DNA of 64,000 nucleotides from CAYSEW01 sp964430245 (GTDB taxonomy: Bacteria; Bacteroidota; Bacteroidia; Flavobacteriales_D; Parvicellaceae), in contig CAYSEW010000001.1 in NCBI GenBank assembly GCA_964430245.1, positions 1-64,000 of the forward strand, written 5' to 3'. Below the pieces are notes generated by a model, which saw nothing but the letters and a program-made list of their open reading frames with translations, had not been told where the DNA came from and did no database searches. This document shows positions 44,460 through 52,691 of this stretch, one piece after another. Numbering within the stretch: position 1 is the first letter of the stretch; each line of letters starts with the position of its first letter. The position numbers were made by a program, and so were the translations under genes.

Positions 44460-45088
44460 TGGAACTAAAAGTAATAAATAAAGAAGGCAAGGAAACTTCA
44501 AAAAAAGTGAAGTTGGCATCATCTATTTTTGGAATTGATCCAAACGATCATGCTATTTATTTAGATGTTAAACAACACCTTGCTAGAAAACGTCAAGGTA
44601 CTCATCAGTCTAAAGAAAGAGGTGAGATTGTTGGAAGTACTAGAAAGATTAAAAAACAAAAAGGTACTGGAACTGCTAGAGCTGGTAGTATTAAAAATCC
44701 TTTATTTAGAGGTGGTGGTCGTGTTTTTGGACCTAAGCCAAGATATTATGGATTTAAATTGAATAGAAAGTTAAAAACTTTAGCAAGGAAATCTGCACTT
44801 ACATATAAAGCAAAAGAGAAAAGTATAATGATTTTGGAGGATCTAACTATTAAAGAACCAAAGACTAAAGACTTTTATGGCGTGCTGAATAATTTAAAGA
44901 TTGCTGATTCTAAATCATTATTTGTTTTAGGTGATCTTAATGAAAATGTGTATTTATCTTCTAGGAATTTACAGTCATCTAAAGTTGTTACTGTTGATAG
45001 ATTAAATACTTATGACATTTTAAATGCAAAGAATTTAGTGATTTCTGAAAGTGCAGTAAAGAAGATTGAAAAACAATTTAAGGCATAA
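44459..45088 (+). CDS. rplD: 50S ribosomal protein L4
   Basis: L4 lines the exit tunnel. The 209-residue protein has RQGTHQSKERGEIVGSTRK and KQKGTGTARAGS, the conserved tunnel loop that contains the macrolide-related residues. In E. coli L4 represses its own operon, but no matching leader is known for Bacteroidota. Overlaps rplC by one base. Confidence 0.97.
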   Translation: MELKVINKEGKETSKKVKLASSIFGIDPNDHAIYLDVKQHLARKRQGTHQSKERGEIVGSTRKIKKQKGTGTARAGSIKNPLFRGGGRVFGPKPRYYGFKLNRKLKTLARKSALTYKAKEKSIMILEDLTIKEPKTKDFYGVLNNLKIADSKSLFVLGDLNENVYLSSRNLQSSKVVTVDRLNTYDILNAKNLVISESAVKKIEKQFKA

Positions 45089-45091
45089 ACA

Positions 45092-45388
45092 ATGAAAAAT
45101 ATTATTATAAAACCAATATTAACAGAAAAAATGGCTGCTCAAGGAGAGGAGCTAAATCGTTATGCTTTTGAAGTTGATAAAAGGGCAAATAAGATAGAAA
45201 TTAAAAATGCTATTGAAAAGTTTTATGGAGTAACTGTTGATGCTGTTAATACAATGAATTTTGGTGGTGGAAAGAGAAAAATGAAATACACTAATCGTGG
45301 AGTTGTCAACCAAAGGAATAAAGCAGTGAAGAAAGCTATTATTACTGTAGCTACTGGAGATGTCATTGATTTATACGAAAACATTTAA
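45092..45388 (+). CDS. rplW: 50S ribosomal protein L23
   Basis: L23 sits at the tunnel exit and binds trigger factor and SRP. The 98-residue protein shows IIKPILTEKMA, NKIEIKNAIEKFYGVTVD and the basic loop GGGKRKMKYTNRG. The length is normal for bacteria, and it starts 3 bases after rplD. Confidence 0.97.
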   Translation: MKNIIIKPILTEKMAAQGEELNRYAFEVDKRANKIEIKNAIEKFYGVTVDAVNTMNFGGGKRKMKYTNRGVVNQRNKAVKKAIITVATGDVIDLYENI

Positions 45389-45407
45389 CGAATAGAAATT
45401 AAAGAAA

Positions 45408-46232
45408 ATGGGATTAAGGAAATTAAAGCCAAATACACCAGGTCAACGTCATAAAATCATTAGTGACTTTTCTAATGTTACAACTGGCACTCCTGAGAAG
45501 AGTTTAACCAAAGGAAAATCAAAATCTGGAGGTAGGAACAATTCTGGTAAAATGACAATGCGTTACATTGGTGGAGGGCATAAGAAAAAATACAGAGTAA
45601 TTGATTTTAAAAGAGATAAGCAAGATATACCTGCTACTGTTAAATCAATAGAATATGATCCTAATAGATCTTCTCGTATTGCTTTGTTAGTTTATGCTGA
45701 TGGTGAAAAGAGATACATTATAGCGCCTGAAGGGATTTCAGTTGGTCAAAAATTGATTTCAGGTAAGAAAGCTACACCGGAAATCGGAAATACTATGTGT
45801 TTGAAAGACATTCCATTAGGAACTATTATTCATAATATTGAAATGTCACCTGGAAAAGGAGGAGCAATTGCAAGAAGTGCAGGTTCTTATGCTCAATTGA
45901 ATGCAAGAGATGGTAAATATGCTATTATTAAGTTGCCTTCAGGTGAGATACGTATGATTTTAACTTCTTGTATGGCAACTATTGGATCTGTTTCAAATTC
46001 TGAACATAGTTTATCTGTGTCTGGAAAAGCTGGTAGAAGCAGATGGTTAGGAAGAAGACCAAGGGTAAGAGGAGTTGTAATGAATCCAGTAGATCATCCT
46101 ATGGGTGGTGGTGAAGGTAAAGCTTCAGGAGGACACCCTAGATCTAGAAAAGGATTACCAGCAAAAGGTTATAAGACAAGAAGTAAAACAAAAGCTTCAA
46201 ATAGATTTATTATAGATAGAAGAAATAAATAA
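45408..46232 (+). CDS. rplB: 50S ribosomal protein L2
   Basis: L2 is required for subunit joining and peptidyl transfer. The 274-residue protein has the RNA-binding fold and the C-terminal signature MNPVDHPMGGGEGKASGGHP with the essential His. Spacing to rplW is 19 bases, and the start is preceded by an A-rich tract. Confidence 0.98.
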   Translation: MGLRKLKPNTPGQRHKIISDFSNVTTGTPEKSLTKGKSKSGGRNNSGKMTMRYIGGGHKKKYRVIDFKRDKQDIPATVKSIEYDPNRSSRIALLVYADGEKRYIIAPEGISVGQKLISGKKATPEIGNTMCLKDIPLGTIIHNIEMSPGKGGAIARSAGSYAQLNARDGKYAIIKLPSGEIRMILTSCMATIGSVSNSEHSLSVSGKAGRSRWLGRRPRVRGVVMNPVDHPMGGGEGKASGGHPRSRKGLPAKGYKTRSKTKASNRFIIDRRNK

Positions 46233-46235
46233 GAA

Positions 46236-46514
46236 ATGGCAAGATCATTAAAAAAACCACCATTTGTTCATTATAGTTTAATGAAACGTGTTGAAGAAGC
46301 ACAAGAGTCAAAGAAGAAATCAGTTATTAAGACTTGGTCTAGGGCTTCAACAATAACACCAGAGTTTGTTAATTTAACAATAGCGGTACACAATGGAATG
46401 AAATTTATACCTGTTTTTGTAACAGAGAATATGGTAGGTCACAAGTTAGGTGAATTTGCGCCAACAAGGAACTTTAGAGGGCATGCTGGTAAAAAAGATA
46501 AAGCTAGGAGATAG
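46236..46514 (+). CDS. rpsS: 30S ribosomal protein S19
   Basis: S19 forms a complex with S13 in the 30S head. The 92-residue protein has MARSLKKPPFVHYSL, the KTWSRASTITPEFV motif and the C-terminal GHKLGEFAPTRNFRGH. It starts 3 bases after rplB. Confidence 0.97.
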   Translation: MARSLKKPPFVHYSLMKRVEEAQESKKKSVIKTWSRASTITPEFVNLTIAVHNGMKFIPVFVTENMVGHKLGEFAPTRNFRGHAGKKDKARR

Positions 46515-46540
46515 TTATTTAATTATTAAGGGCAAATAAA

Positions 46541-46933
46541 ATGGGAGCAAGTAAGAAAAATAAAGCAGAAAAAATCAAAGAGGATAAAAAAACTTTAGCT
46601 ATGGCTAAGTTGAATAATTGTCCAACATCTCCAAGAAAGATGAGATTAGTTGCTGATCTAGTAAGAGGAGAAAATATTTATACAGCTTTGAATATATTGA
46701 GATATAATCCAAAGCATGCTTCAAAGAATTTAGAGAAATTATTGCTTTCTGCAATTAATAACTGGGAGCAGAAAAATGATGGTTCTGATCCAGTAGAAGC
46801 TAATTTGATAGTAAAAGAAATTTATGTAGATAGTGCAAGAATGTTAAAAAGAATTCAAGCTGCTCCTCAAGGGAGGGCACATAGAATTAGGAAACGTTCT
46901 AATCATGTCACTTTAATAATTGATAAAGGATAA
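46541..46933 (+). CDS. rplV: 50S ribosomal protein L22
   Basis: L22 binds all domains of 23S rRNA and reaches into the exit tunnel. The 130-residue protein has an N-terminal extension of about 18 charged residues before AMAKLNNCPTSPRKMRLVA, the conserved SARMLKRIQAAPQGRAHRI hairpin and the RSNHVTLII end. The start ATG 46541 keeps the extension, while internal Met at residue 21 is an alternative start. Confidence 0.95.
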   Translation: MGASKKNKAEKIKEDKKTLAMAKLNNCPTSPRKMRLVADLVRGENIYTALNILRYNPKHASKNLEKLLLSAINNWEQKNDGSDPVEANLIVKEIYVDSARMLKRIQAAPQGRAHRIRKRSNHVTLIIDKG

Positions 46934-46945
46934 TACAAAAAAGTA

Positions 46946-47635
46946 ATGGGACAAAAAGCAAATCCAATAGGTAATAGATTAGGTTTCATCAAAGGATGGG
47001 ATTCAAATTGGTTTGGTGGTAATGATTATGCCGCTAAATTAGTTGAAGATGATAAAATCCGTAAATATCTGAAAGCTCGTTTATACAAAGCAAGTGTTTC
47101 AAGAATTGTCATAGAAAGGACATTGAAGCTAATTACTATAACCGTTAATACAGCAAGACCAGGTGTAATTATTGGTAAGGGGGGGTCTGAAGTAGATAAG
47201 CTTAAAGAAGAGTTAAAGAAACTTACTTCTAAAGAAGTACAGATTAATATTTTTGAGATCAAGAGACCTGAATTAGATGCTCAATTAGTTGGAGATAGTA
47301 TTGCTAGACAAATAGAAGCTAGAATTTCATTTAGAAGAGCCATTAAAATGGCAATTGCATCTACTATGAGAATGGGTGCAGAAGGTATTAAAGTAAAAAT
47401 TTCTGGAAGATTGAATGGTGCTGAAATGGCAAGAAGTGAATCTTACAAAGATGGGAGAATTCCATTGCATACATTCAGAGCTGATATTGACTATGCATTG
47501 TCTGAAGCACAAACTACTTATGGAAAAATTGGAATAAAGGTGTGGATTTGTAAGGGTGAGGTATATGGCAAAAGAGATCTATCACCAAATCTAGGGATGA
47601 CCAAGAAAAAGCCAAGAGGAAAAAATAGGAATTAA
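46946..47635 (+). CDS. rpsC: 30S ribosomal protein S3
   Basis: S3 lines the mRNA entry channel and has helicase activity with S4. The 229-residue protein has the KH domain (RPGVIIGKGGSEVDKLKEEL) and the C-terminal GRLNGAEMARSESYKDGRI and LPNLGMTKKKPRG-like end. Spacing to rplV is 12 bases. Confidence 0.97.
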   Translation: MGQKANPIGNRLGFIKGWDSNWFGGNDYAAKLVEDDKIRKYLKARLYKASVSRIVIERTLKLITITVNTARPGVIIGKGGSEVDKLKEELKKLTSKEVQINIFEIKRPELDAQLVGDSIARQIEARISFRRAIKMAIASTMRMGAEGIKVKISGRLNGAEMARSESYKDGRIPLHTFRADIDYALSEAQTTYGKIGIKVWICKGEVYGKRDLSPNLGMTKKKPRGKNRN

Positions 47636-47654
47636 GTTATTAATAAGTTGAATA

Positions 47655-48068
47655 ATGTTACAACCAAAGAAGACAAAATATAGAAAACAGCAAAAAGGCA
47701 AGATCAAAGGCAACGCCCAAAGAGGTGCTCAGATTGCGTTTGGTACTTTTGCTATTAAATCATTGGATGAAGGCTTTATTACTGCAAGACAAATTGAAGC
47801 TGCTCGTATTGCTGTAACAAGATATATGAAAAGAGAAGGAAAGGTATGGATAAGAATTTTTCCAGATAAACCAATGACATCTAAGCCCGCTGAAGTAAGA
47901 ATGGGTAAGGGAAAAGGAGCTTTAGATCATTGGGTAGCAGTTATTCGCCCTGGAAGAGTTTTATTTGAAGCTGATGGAGTGCCTTTTGAAGTTGCAAAGG
48001 AAGCCATGCGTCTTGCTTCTCAAAAACTACCTATGAAAACAAAATTTATAGTAAGAAATGATTATTAA
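47655..48068 (+). CDS. rplP: 50S ribosomal protein L16
   Basis: L16 contacts the A-site tRNA elbow. The 137-residue protein has MLQPKKTKYRKQQKGK, the KVWIRIFPDKPMTSKPAEVRMGK loop (here cited in part) and WVAVIRPGRVLFE. The Arg that is hydroxylated in E. coli (PAEVRMGKGKG) is present. Confidence 0.97.
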   Translation: MLQPKKTKYRKQQKGKIKGNAQRGAQIAFGTFAIKSLDEGFITARQIEAARIAVTRYMKREGKVWIRIFPDKPMTSKPAEVRMGKGKGALDHWVAVIRPGRVLFEADGVPFEVAKEAMRLASQKLPMKTKFIVRNDY

Positions 48069-48085
48069 TAATCTTATTTGAAAAA

Positions 48086-48301
48086 ATGAAAATTACTGAA
48101 TTCAAAATAAAATTAAATGGTTTATCTAAAGTAGAATTAGAAGATATGTTATCTGACACTAGATCATCTCTTTCTAAATTGAAAATGAATCATAAAACCG
48201 CTGAATTGGAGAATCCAATTGAGCTAAGGGATTTAAGAAGAAATGTTGCACGTATTTTAACTGAGTTGAAATCAAGAGAAATACAAGAAGCAAATAAGTA
48301 A
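48086..48301 (+). CDS. rpmC: 50S ribosomal protein L29
   Basis: A 71-residue two-helix protein at the tunnel exit. KVELEDMLSDTRSSLSKLKM and the conserved LRDLRRNVARILTEL are seen. It lies between rplP and rpsQ with 4 bases before rpsQ, which is the standard order. Confidence 0.95.
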   Translation: MKITEFKIKLNGLSKVELEDMLSDTRSSLSKLKMNHKTAELENPIELRDLRRNVARILTELKSREIQEANK

Positions 48302-48305
48302 CACT

Positions 48306-48557
48306 ATGAGAAACTTAAGAAAAGAAAGAATAGGTATTGTAACCAGTAATAAAATGGACAAGTCTATTGTGGTAATGGTAGAAAGACGAGTAAAGCATGC
48401 TAAATATGGAAAATTCGTCAAAAAAAGTTCAAAGTTTTTAGCTCATGATGAGAAGAATGATTGTAATGAAGGAGATACAGTGAAGATCATGGAGACTAGA
48501 CCTTTGAGTAAAATAAAAAATTGGAGATTAATTGAAATACTCGAAAGAGCAAAATAA
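48306..48557 (+). CDS. rpsQ: 30S ribosomal protein S17
   Basis: S17 binds helix 11 of 16S rRNA. The 83-residue OB-fold protein has RKERIGIVTSNKMDKSIVV, VKHAKYGKFVKKSSKF and the MET-RPLSKIKNWRL segment. Typical length. Confidence 0.96.
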   Translation: MRNLRKERIGIVTSNKMDKSIVVMVERRVKHAKYGKFVKKSSKFLAHDEKNDCNEGDTVKIMETRPLSKIKNWRLIEILERAK

Positions 48558-48565
48558 TATTTACA

Positions 48566-48934
48566 ATGGTACAACAGGAAAGTAGATTATTAGTTGCAGA
48601 TAACAGCGGTGCTAAAGAGGTATTGGTGATAAGAGTACTTGGTGGAACAAAAAGAAGGTATGCTTCTATTGGTGATCAGGTTGTAGTTACTGTTAAAGAT
48701 GCAATGCCTAATGGTAATGTAAAAAAAGGACAGGTTTCAAGAGCTGTAGTAGTTAGGACTAAAAAAGAAGTTAGAAGAAATGATGGGTCATATATAAGAT
48801 TTGATAATAATGCTGTTGTTCTTATTAATAATACTGGAGAAATGAGAGGTACAAGGATTTTTGGACCTGTTGCCCGTGAATTAAGAGAAAAACAGTTTAT
48901 GAAAATTGTTTCATTAGCACCTGAGGTACTATAA
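48566..48934 (+). CDS. rplN: 50S ribosomal protein L14
   Basis: L14 forms an intersubunit bridge. The 122-residue protein begins MVQQESRLLVADNSGAKEV and shows RYASIGDQVVVTVKDAMPNG, FDNNAVVLIN and GTRIFGPVARELR, all family hallmarks. Spacing to rpsQ is 8 bases. Confidence 0.97.
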   Translation: MVQQESRLLVADNSGAKEVLVIRVLGGTKRRYASIGDQVVVTVKDAMPNGNVKKGQVSRAVVVRTKKEVRRNDGSYIRFDNNAVVLINNTGEMRGTRIFGPVARELREKQFMKIVSLAPEVL

Positions 48935-48944
48935 ATAAAAGATC

Positions 48945-49268
48945 ATGCAAAAGAAATTAAAAATAAAAAAAGGAGATACAGTAAAAGTAATTGCTGGCGC
49001 AGCATTGGGTCAGGAAGGTACGATCCTTGAAGTTGATCATAAAAAAGACCGTGTGTATATTGAAGGTCTTTCAGTGGTAAACAAAAAACATGTAAAACCT
49101 CAAACAGATAAAGCAAATCCTGATGGAGGTATTATAGACAAGGATAGAAGTATTCATATTTCAAATGTAATTTTAGTACATAACGGAACACCTACTAAAG
49201 TAGGAAGAAGAATGAATGAAAATAATAAGTTGATTCGTTATGCAAAAAAAACGGGGGAGGAAATTTAA
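48945..49268 (+). CDS. rplX: 50S ribosomal protein L24
   Basis: L24 initiates 50S assembly. The 107-residue protein has the KOW motif (KKGDTVKVIAGAALGQEGTI) and the VVNKKHVKPQTDKANPDGG segment. The stop is directly followed by the rplE ATG, and the last codons contain GGGGGAGGAA, which resembles a Shine-Dalgarno sequence for rplE but also codes for Gly-Glu-Glu. Confidence 0.95.
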   Translation: MQKKLKIKKGDTVKVIAGAALGQEGTILEVDHKKDRVYIEGLSVVNKKHVKPQTDKANPDGGIIDKDRSIHISNVILVHNGTPTKVGRRMNENNKLIRYAKKTGEEI

Positions 49269-49817
49269 ATGAGCTATACACCTAGATTACAAGAAAAGTA
49301 CAGGAATGAGGTTGTTCCTGCTTTACAAGAAAAATTTAAATATAAAAGCTTAATGCAAGTCCCTAAGGTCGAGAAAATCGTAATTAGTCAGGGAGTTGGT
49401 GAAGCAGTTACTGATCGTAAATTAATTGACGCAGCTATTGAGGATTTATCATCAATAGTAGGTCAAAAAGCGTTAATAATAAAGTCTAAAAAAGATGTTT
49501 CTAATTTTAAATTAAGAAAGGGCATGCCTATAGGTACTAAAGTTACTTTAAGGAGAGAGAAAATGTATGAATTTTTAGACAGATTTATTTCAATTGCATT
49601 ACCAAGAACTAGAGACTTTAGAGGAGTTAAGTCTAAAGGAGATGGTCGTGGGAATTTCACATTTGGAGTAACTGAAAGTATTATTTTCCCTGAAATAGAT
49701 ATTGATAAAGTTAAAAAGATATTAGGAATGGATATAACCATTGTAACAAGTGCTAATTCAAATGAAGAAGCAATGGCATTGTTAGAAGAGTTTGGATTTC
49801 CATTTGCAAAAAAATAA
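49269..49817 (+). CDS. rplE: 50S ribosomal protein L5
   Basis: L5 binds 5S rRNA and the P-site tRNA. The 182-residue protein shows YTPRLQEKYRNEVVPALQEK, KIVISQGVGEA, FKLRKGMPIGTKVTLR and the C-terminal FGVTESIIFPEIDIDKV. Normal length. Confidence 0.97.
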   Translation: MSYTPRLQEKYRNEVVPALQEKFKYKSLMQVPKVEKIVISQGVGEAVTDRKLIDAAIEDLSSIVGQKALIIKSKKDVSNFKLRKGMPIGTKVTLRREKMYEFLDRFISIALPRTRDFRGVKSKGDGRGNFTFGVTESIIFPEIDIDKVKKILGMDITIVTSANSNEEAMALLEEFGFPFAKK

Positions 49818-49823
49818 ATTATT

Positions 49824-50111
49824 ATGGCTAAAGAATCAATGAAAGCGAAAGAGCGAAAAAGAGAAAAACTTGCCGCTCAATATGCAGAAAAAAGAGCATT
49901 GCTTAGAAAAGCTCAGAGTGAGGGTGATTGGGAAGCAATGTATAACTTACAAAAGCTGCCAAAAAACTCTATGGGTGTTCGTAAGCACAACAGGTGCCAA
50001 TTAACTGGTAGACCAAGGGGTTATATGAGACAATTTGGAATTTCTAGGGTAACTTTTAGGGAAATGGCATTAGCTGGAAAAATACCAGGAATAACTAAAG
50101 CAAGCTGGTAA
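49824..50111 (+). CDS. rpsN: 30S ribosomal protein S14, zinc-free type
   Basis: S14 belongs to the 30S head. This 95-residue copy is of the long C-minus type, without the CxxC zinc ribbon. The C-terminal part KHNRCQLTGRPRGYMRQFG and FREMALAGKIPGITKASW is conserved. An internal Met at residue 6 is a possible later start. Confidence 0.95.
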   Translation: MAKESMKAKERKREKLAAQYAEKRALLRKAQSEGDWEAMYNLQKLPKNSMGVRKHNRCQLTGRPRGYMRQFGISRVTFREMALAGKIPGITKASW

Positions 50112-50136
50112 AATATTAATAAGAAAGACAAATAAA

Positions 50137-50535
50137 ATGGTAACAGATCCAATAGCAGATTATTTAACTAGATTAAGGAATGCAATTAGTGCAAAGCATA
50201 AGGTTGTTGAAATCCCTGCATCTAATATTAAAAAGGAGATTACAAAGATCCTTATGGATAAAGGGTATATCCTTAATTACAAATTTGTTGATGATAATAA
50301 GCAAGGCATAATAAAAATTGCATTAAAATACAATCCTCAAACTAAGGAGTCTGCAATTCATGATTTAACAAGAATCAGTAAACCTGGATTAAGACAGTAT
50401 GCTGGTATTGGTAATTTGCCAAGAGTATTAAATGGTTTAGGAATTGCAATTATATCTACATCTAAAGGATTGATAACTGATAAAGAAGCTAAGAAAGATA
50501 AAATAGGGGGAGAAGTCCTTTGTTATGTACATTAA
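50137..50535 (+). CDS. rpsH: 30S ribosomal protein S8
   Basis: S8 binds the central domain of 16S rRNA. The 132-residue protein has DPIADYLTRLRNAISAKHKV, ISKPGLRQYAG and the C-terminal ISTSKGLITDKEAK, then GGEVLCYVH. In E. coli S8 represses the spc operon, and no equivalent site is recognised here. Confidence 0.97.
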   Translation: MVTDPIADYLTRLRNAISAKHKVVEIPASNIKKEITKILMDKGYILNYKFVDDNKQGIIKIALKYNPQTKESAIHDLTRISKPGLRQYAGIGNLPRVLNGLGIAIISTSKGLITDKEAKKDKIGGEVLCYVH

Positions 50536-50556
50536 TAATGTTTAAAGTATAAAGAA

Positions 50557-51111
50557 ATGTCACGAATAGGAAATGCACCAATAACAATACCTGAAGGAGT
50601 CGAATTAAATATTTCTCCAGATAATAATGTTACTGTGAAAGGAAAATTAGGAGAGCTATCTCAAAATGTTCATCCAGAAATTAAGATTACTCTTAATGAA
50701 GGTGAGCTAAATCTATCTAGAGCAAGTGATCAAAAAGAAATTAGATCTATGCATGGTTTGTATAGAGCTTTGATATTCAATATGATTGAAGGAGTGACAG
50801 AAGGATATATTATTGAGCAAGAGCTAGTTGGAGTTGGTTATAGAGCTAAAGTTCAGGGTCAAAGATTAGAGCTTTCTCTAGGATTTTCACATCCTGTAGT
50901 ATTTGAACTTCCAATAGAAGTTAAAGTTTCTGCAGTTTCAGAAAAAGGAAAAAACCCAGCAATAAAATTAGAATCATTTGATAAACAATTAATTGGACAA
51001 GTTGCTGCTAAAATCAGATCATTTAGAAAACCTGAGCCATATAAAGGAAAAGGTATTTTATATAAAGGTGAAGTTATAAGACGTAAGGCAGGTAAAACTG
51101 CAGCTAAATAA
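50557..51111 (+). CDS. rplF: 50S ribosomal protein L6
   Basis: L6 lies near the factor-binding site. The 184-residue protein has two alpha/beta repeats: MSRIGNAPITIPEGVELNIS at the start and the C-terminal RKPEPYKGKGILYKGEVIRR signature. Typical length and order. Confidence 0.97.
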   Translation: MSRIGNAPITIPEGVELNISPDNNVTVKGKLGELSQNVHPEIKITLNEGELNLSRASDQKEIRSMHGLYRALIFNMIEGVTEGYIIEQELVGVGYRAKVQGQRLELSLGFSHPVVFELPIEVKVSAVSEKGKNPAIKLESFDKQLIGQVAAKIRSFRKPEPYKGKGILYKGEVIRRKAGKTAAK

Positions 51112-51133
51112 AACAAGTTAAAACACAATAGTA

Positions 51134-51487
51134 ATGGCTTTAACAAAAAGTAAAAGAAGAGAAAGAATTAAAAAACGTGTTAGAAAATCGTTAAGCGGTA
51201 CAGCTCAACGACCTAGACTAACAGTTTTTAGAAGCAATAAACAGATTTATGCTCAGTTGATTGATGATGTAGCAGGTGTAACGCTTGCTTCAGCAGAATC
51301 TATTAAAGATGACGCTGCTCAAAAAGTAAATAAAACTGAACAAGCAAAACTGGTTGGTGAAAAAATTGCTGAAAGCGCATCTAAAGTGGGTGTTAAGGAA
51401 GTGATTTTTGATAGAAATGGATATTTATATCATGGTAGAATTAAAGCTTTAGCTGACTCAGCAAGAGAGGCAGGCTTGAAATTTTAA
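51134..51487 (+). CDS. rplR: 50S ribosomal protein L18
   Basis: L18 binds 5S rRNA. The 117-residue protein has a basic N-terminus (KSKRRERIKKRVRKSLSG), RPRLTVFRSNKQIYAQLIDD and the closing FDRNGYLYHGRIKALADSAR. It is 5 bases from rpsE. Confidence 0.97.
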   Translation: MALTKSKRRERIKKRVRKSLSGTAQRPRLTVFRSNKQIYAQLIDDVAGVTLASAESIKDDAAQKVNKTEQAKLVGEKIAESASKVGVKEVIFDRNGYLYHGRIKALADSAREAGLKF

Positions 51488-51492
51488 ATATT

Positions 51493-52011
51493 ATGGCAGA
51501 ATTAAAAACAAAAAACATTAGAGCAACAGATATTGAATTACAAGATAGACTGGTTGCTATTAACAGGGTAACTAAAGTAACTAAGGGTGGAAGACATTTT
51601 AGTTTTTCAGCAATTGTTGTTGTAGGAGATGAAAATGGTGTTGTTGGACATGGTTTAGGTAAGGCAAAGGAAGTAACTGAAGCCATAGCTAAAGCAATAG
51701 ATGATGCTAAAAAGAACTTAATAAAAGTTCCAATTATTAATGACACGTTACCACATCTTGTTAAAACAAGATATGGTGGCGCAGATGTATTGATTAAACC
51801 TGCTTCTGCTGGTACAGGAATTATCGCTGGAGGTGCAATGAGAGCAGTGCTAGAAAGTTCAGGATTAAAAAACGTATTGGCGAAATCTCAGGGATCTTCA
51901 AATCCACATAACGTTGTTAAAGCTACTATTAAAGCATTATCTCTATTAAGAGATGCTAATATGGTAGCTAAAAGTAGAGGTGTATCAATTGATAAAGTAT
52001 TTAACGGTTAA
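51493..52011 (+). CDS. rpsE: 30S ribosomal protein S5
   Basis: S5 helps control decoding accuracy. The 172-residue protein has the double-stranded RNA-binding-like domain RVTKVTKGGRHFSFSAIVVV and the C-terminal LIKPASAGTGIIAGGAMRAV segment. The length is normal. Confidence 0.97.
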   Translation: MAELKTKNIRATDIELQDRLVAINRVTKVTKGGRHFSFSAIVVVGDENGVVGHGLGKAKEVTEAIAKAIDDAKKNLIKVPIINDTLPHLVKTRYGGADVLIKPASAGTGIIAGGAMRAVLESSGLKNVLAKSQGSSNPHNVVKATIKALSLLRDANMVAKSRGVSIDKVFNG

Positions 52012-52021
52012 TAAAAAGAAA

Positions 52022-52198
52022 ATGTCAAAAATTAAAGTAACACAAATAAAAAGTGCTATTAACCGTCCTAAAAGACAAAAGCTAACTTTACAAGCTTTGG
52101 GCTTAGGGAAATTAAACAGGACTGTTGAACATGAAGCAACTCCACAGATATTGGGGATGGTTAAGAAAATAGAACATTTAGTAAAAATTGAAGAATAG
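52022..52198 (+). CDS. rpmD: 50S ribosomal protein L30
   Basis: A 58-residue L30, with KIKVTQIKSAINRPKRQKLT, LGLGKLNRTVEHEATPQILG and a short C-terminus. I use ATG 52022 (MSKIKVTQ), because the longer frame would overlap rpsE with non-conserved residues. It lies between rpsE and rplO, its usual place. Confidence 0.95.
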   Translation: MSKIKVTQIKSAINRPKRQKLTLQALGLGKLNRTVEHEATPQILGMVKKIEHLVKIEE

Positions 52199-52220
52199 CT
52201 CTTCGTAAGATTATAGTAAG

Positions 52221-52673
52221 ATGAAACTACATGAATTAAAACCCGCTGAAGGATCTACCAAGAATAAGAAAAGAACTGGTAGAGGTCAAGGATCTGGAAA
52301 AGGAGGTACATCAACTAAAGGGCATAATGGTGCCAAGTCTAGATCTGGTTATAAAACCAAGATTGGATTTGAAGGTGGCCAGATGCCGTTACAAAGACGT
52401 GTTCCTAAATTTGGATTCAAAAATATTAACAGAGTAGAATACAAAGGAATTAATTTAGATACTATTCAGAATCTAATTGATAATTCTAAAAAAATAGGGG
52501 ACCTTAATCCTGAAATTCTAATTGAAAATGGCTTGGCTAATAAAAAAGACCTTGTTAAAATATTAGGTAGAGGTGAATTGAAATCAAAAATTAATATTAA
52601 AGCTCATGGGTTTTCTGCTACAGCTAAAGCTGCAATTGAGAAATTAGGAGGAACAGTTGAAATTGTTAAATAA
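52221..52673 (+). CDS. rplO: 50S ribosomal protein L15
   Basis: A 150-residue L15 with MKLHELKPAEGSTKNKKR, the glycine-rich GRGQGSGKGGTSTKGHNGAK segment, FEGGQMPLQRRVPKFGF and a C-terminal KAHGFSATAKAAIEKLGG. It precedes secY by 18 bases as in most bacteria. Confidence 0.97.
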   Translation: MKLHELKPAEGSTKNKKRTGRGQGSGKGGTSTKGHNGAKSRSGYKTKIGFEGGQMPLQRRVPKFGFKNINRVEYKGINLDTIQNLIDNSKKIGDLNPEILIENGLANKKDLVKILGRGELKSKINIKAHGFSATAKAAIEKLGGTVEIVK

Positions 52674-52691
52674 AAGTATTTAAGCTTTAGA

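Noticed and set aside
49251..49268. GGGGGAGGAA before rplE as a Shine-Dalgarno sequence
   Set aside because: It is the last coding part of rplX (Gly-Glu-Glu-Ile), and no other gene in the cluster has one, so chance codon use is as likely.
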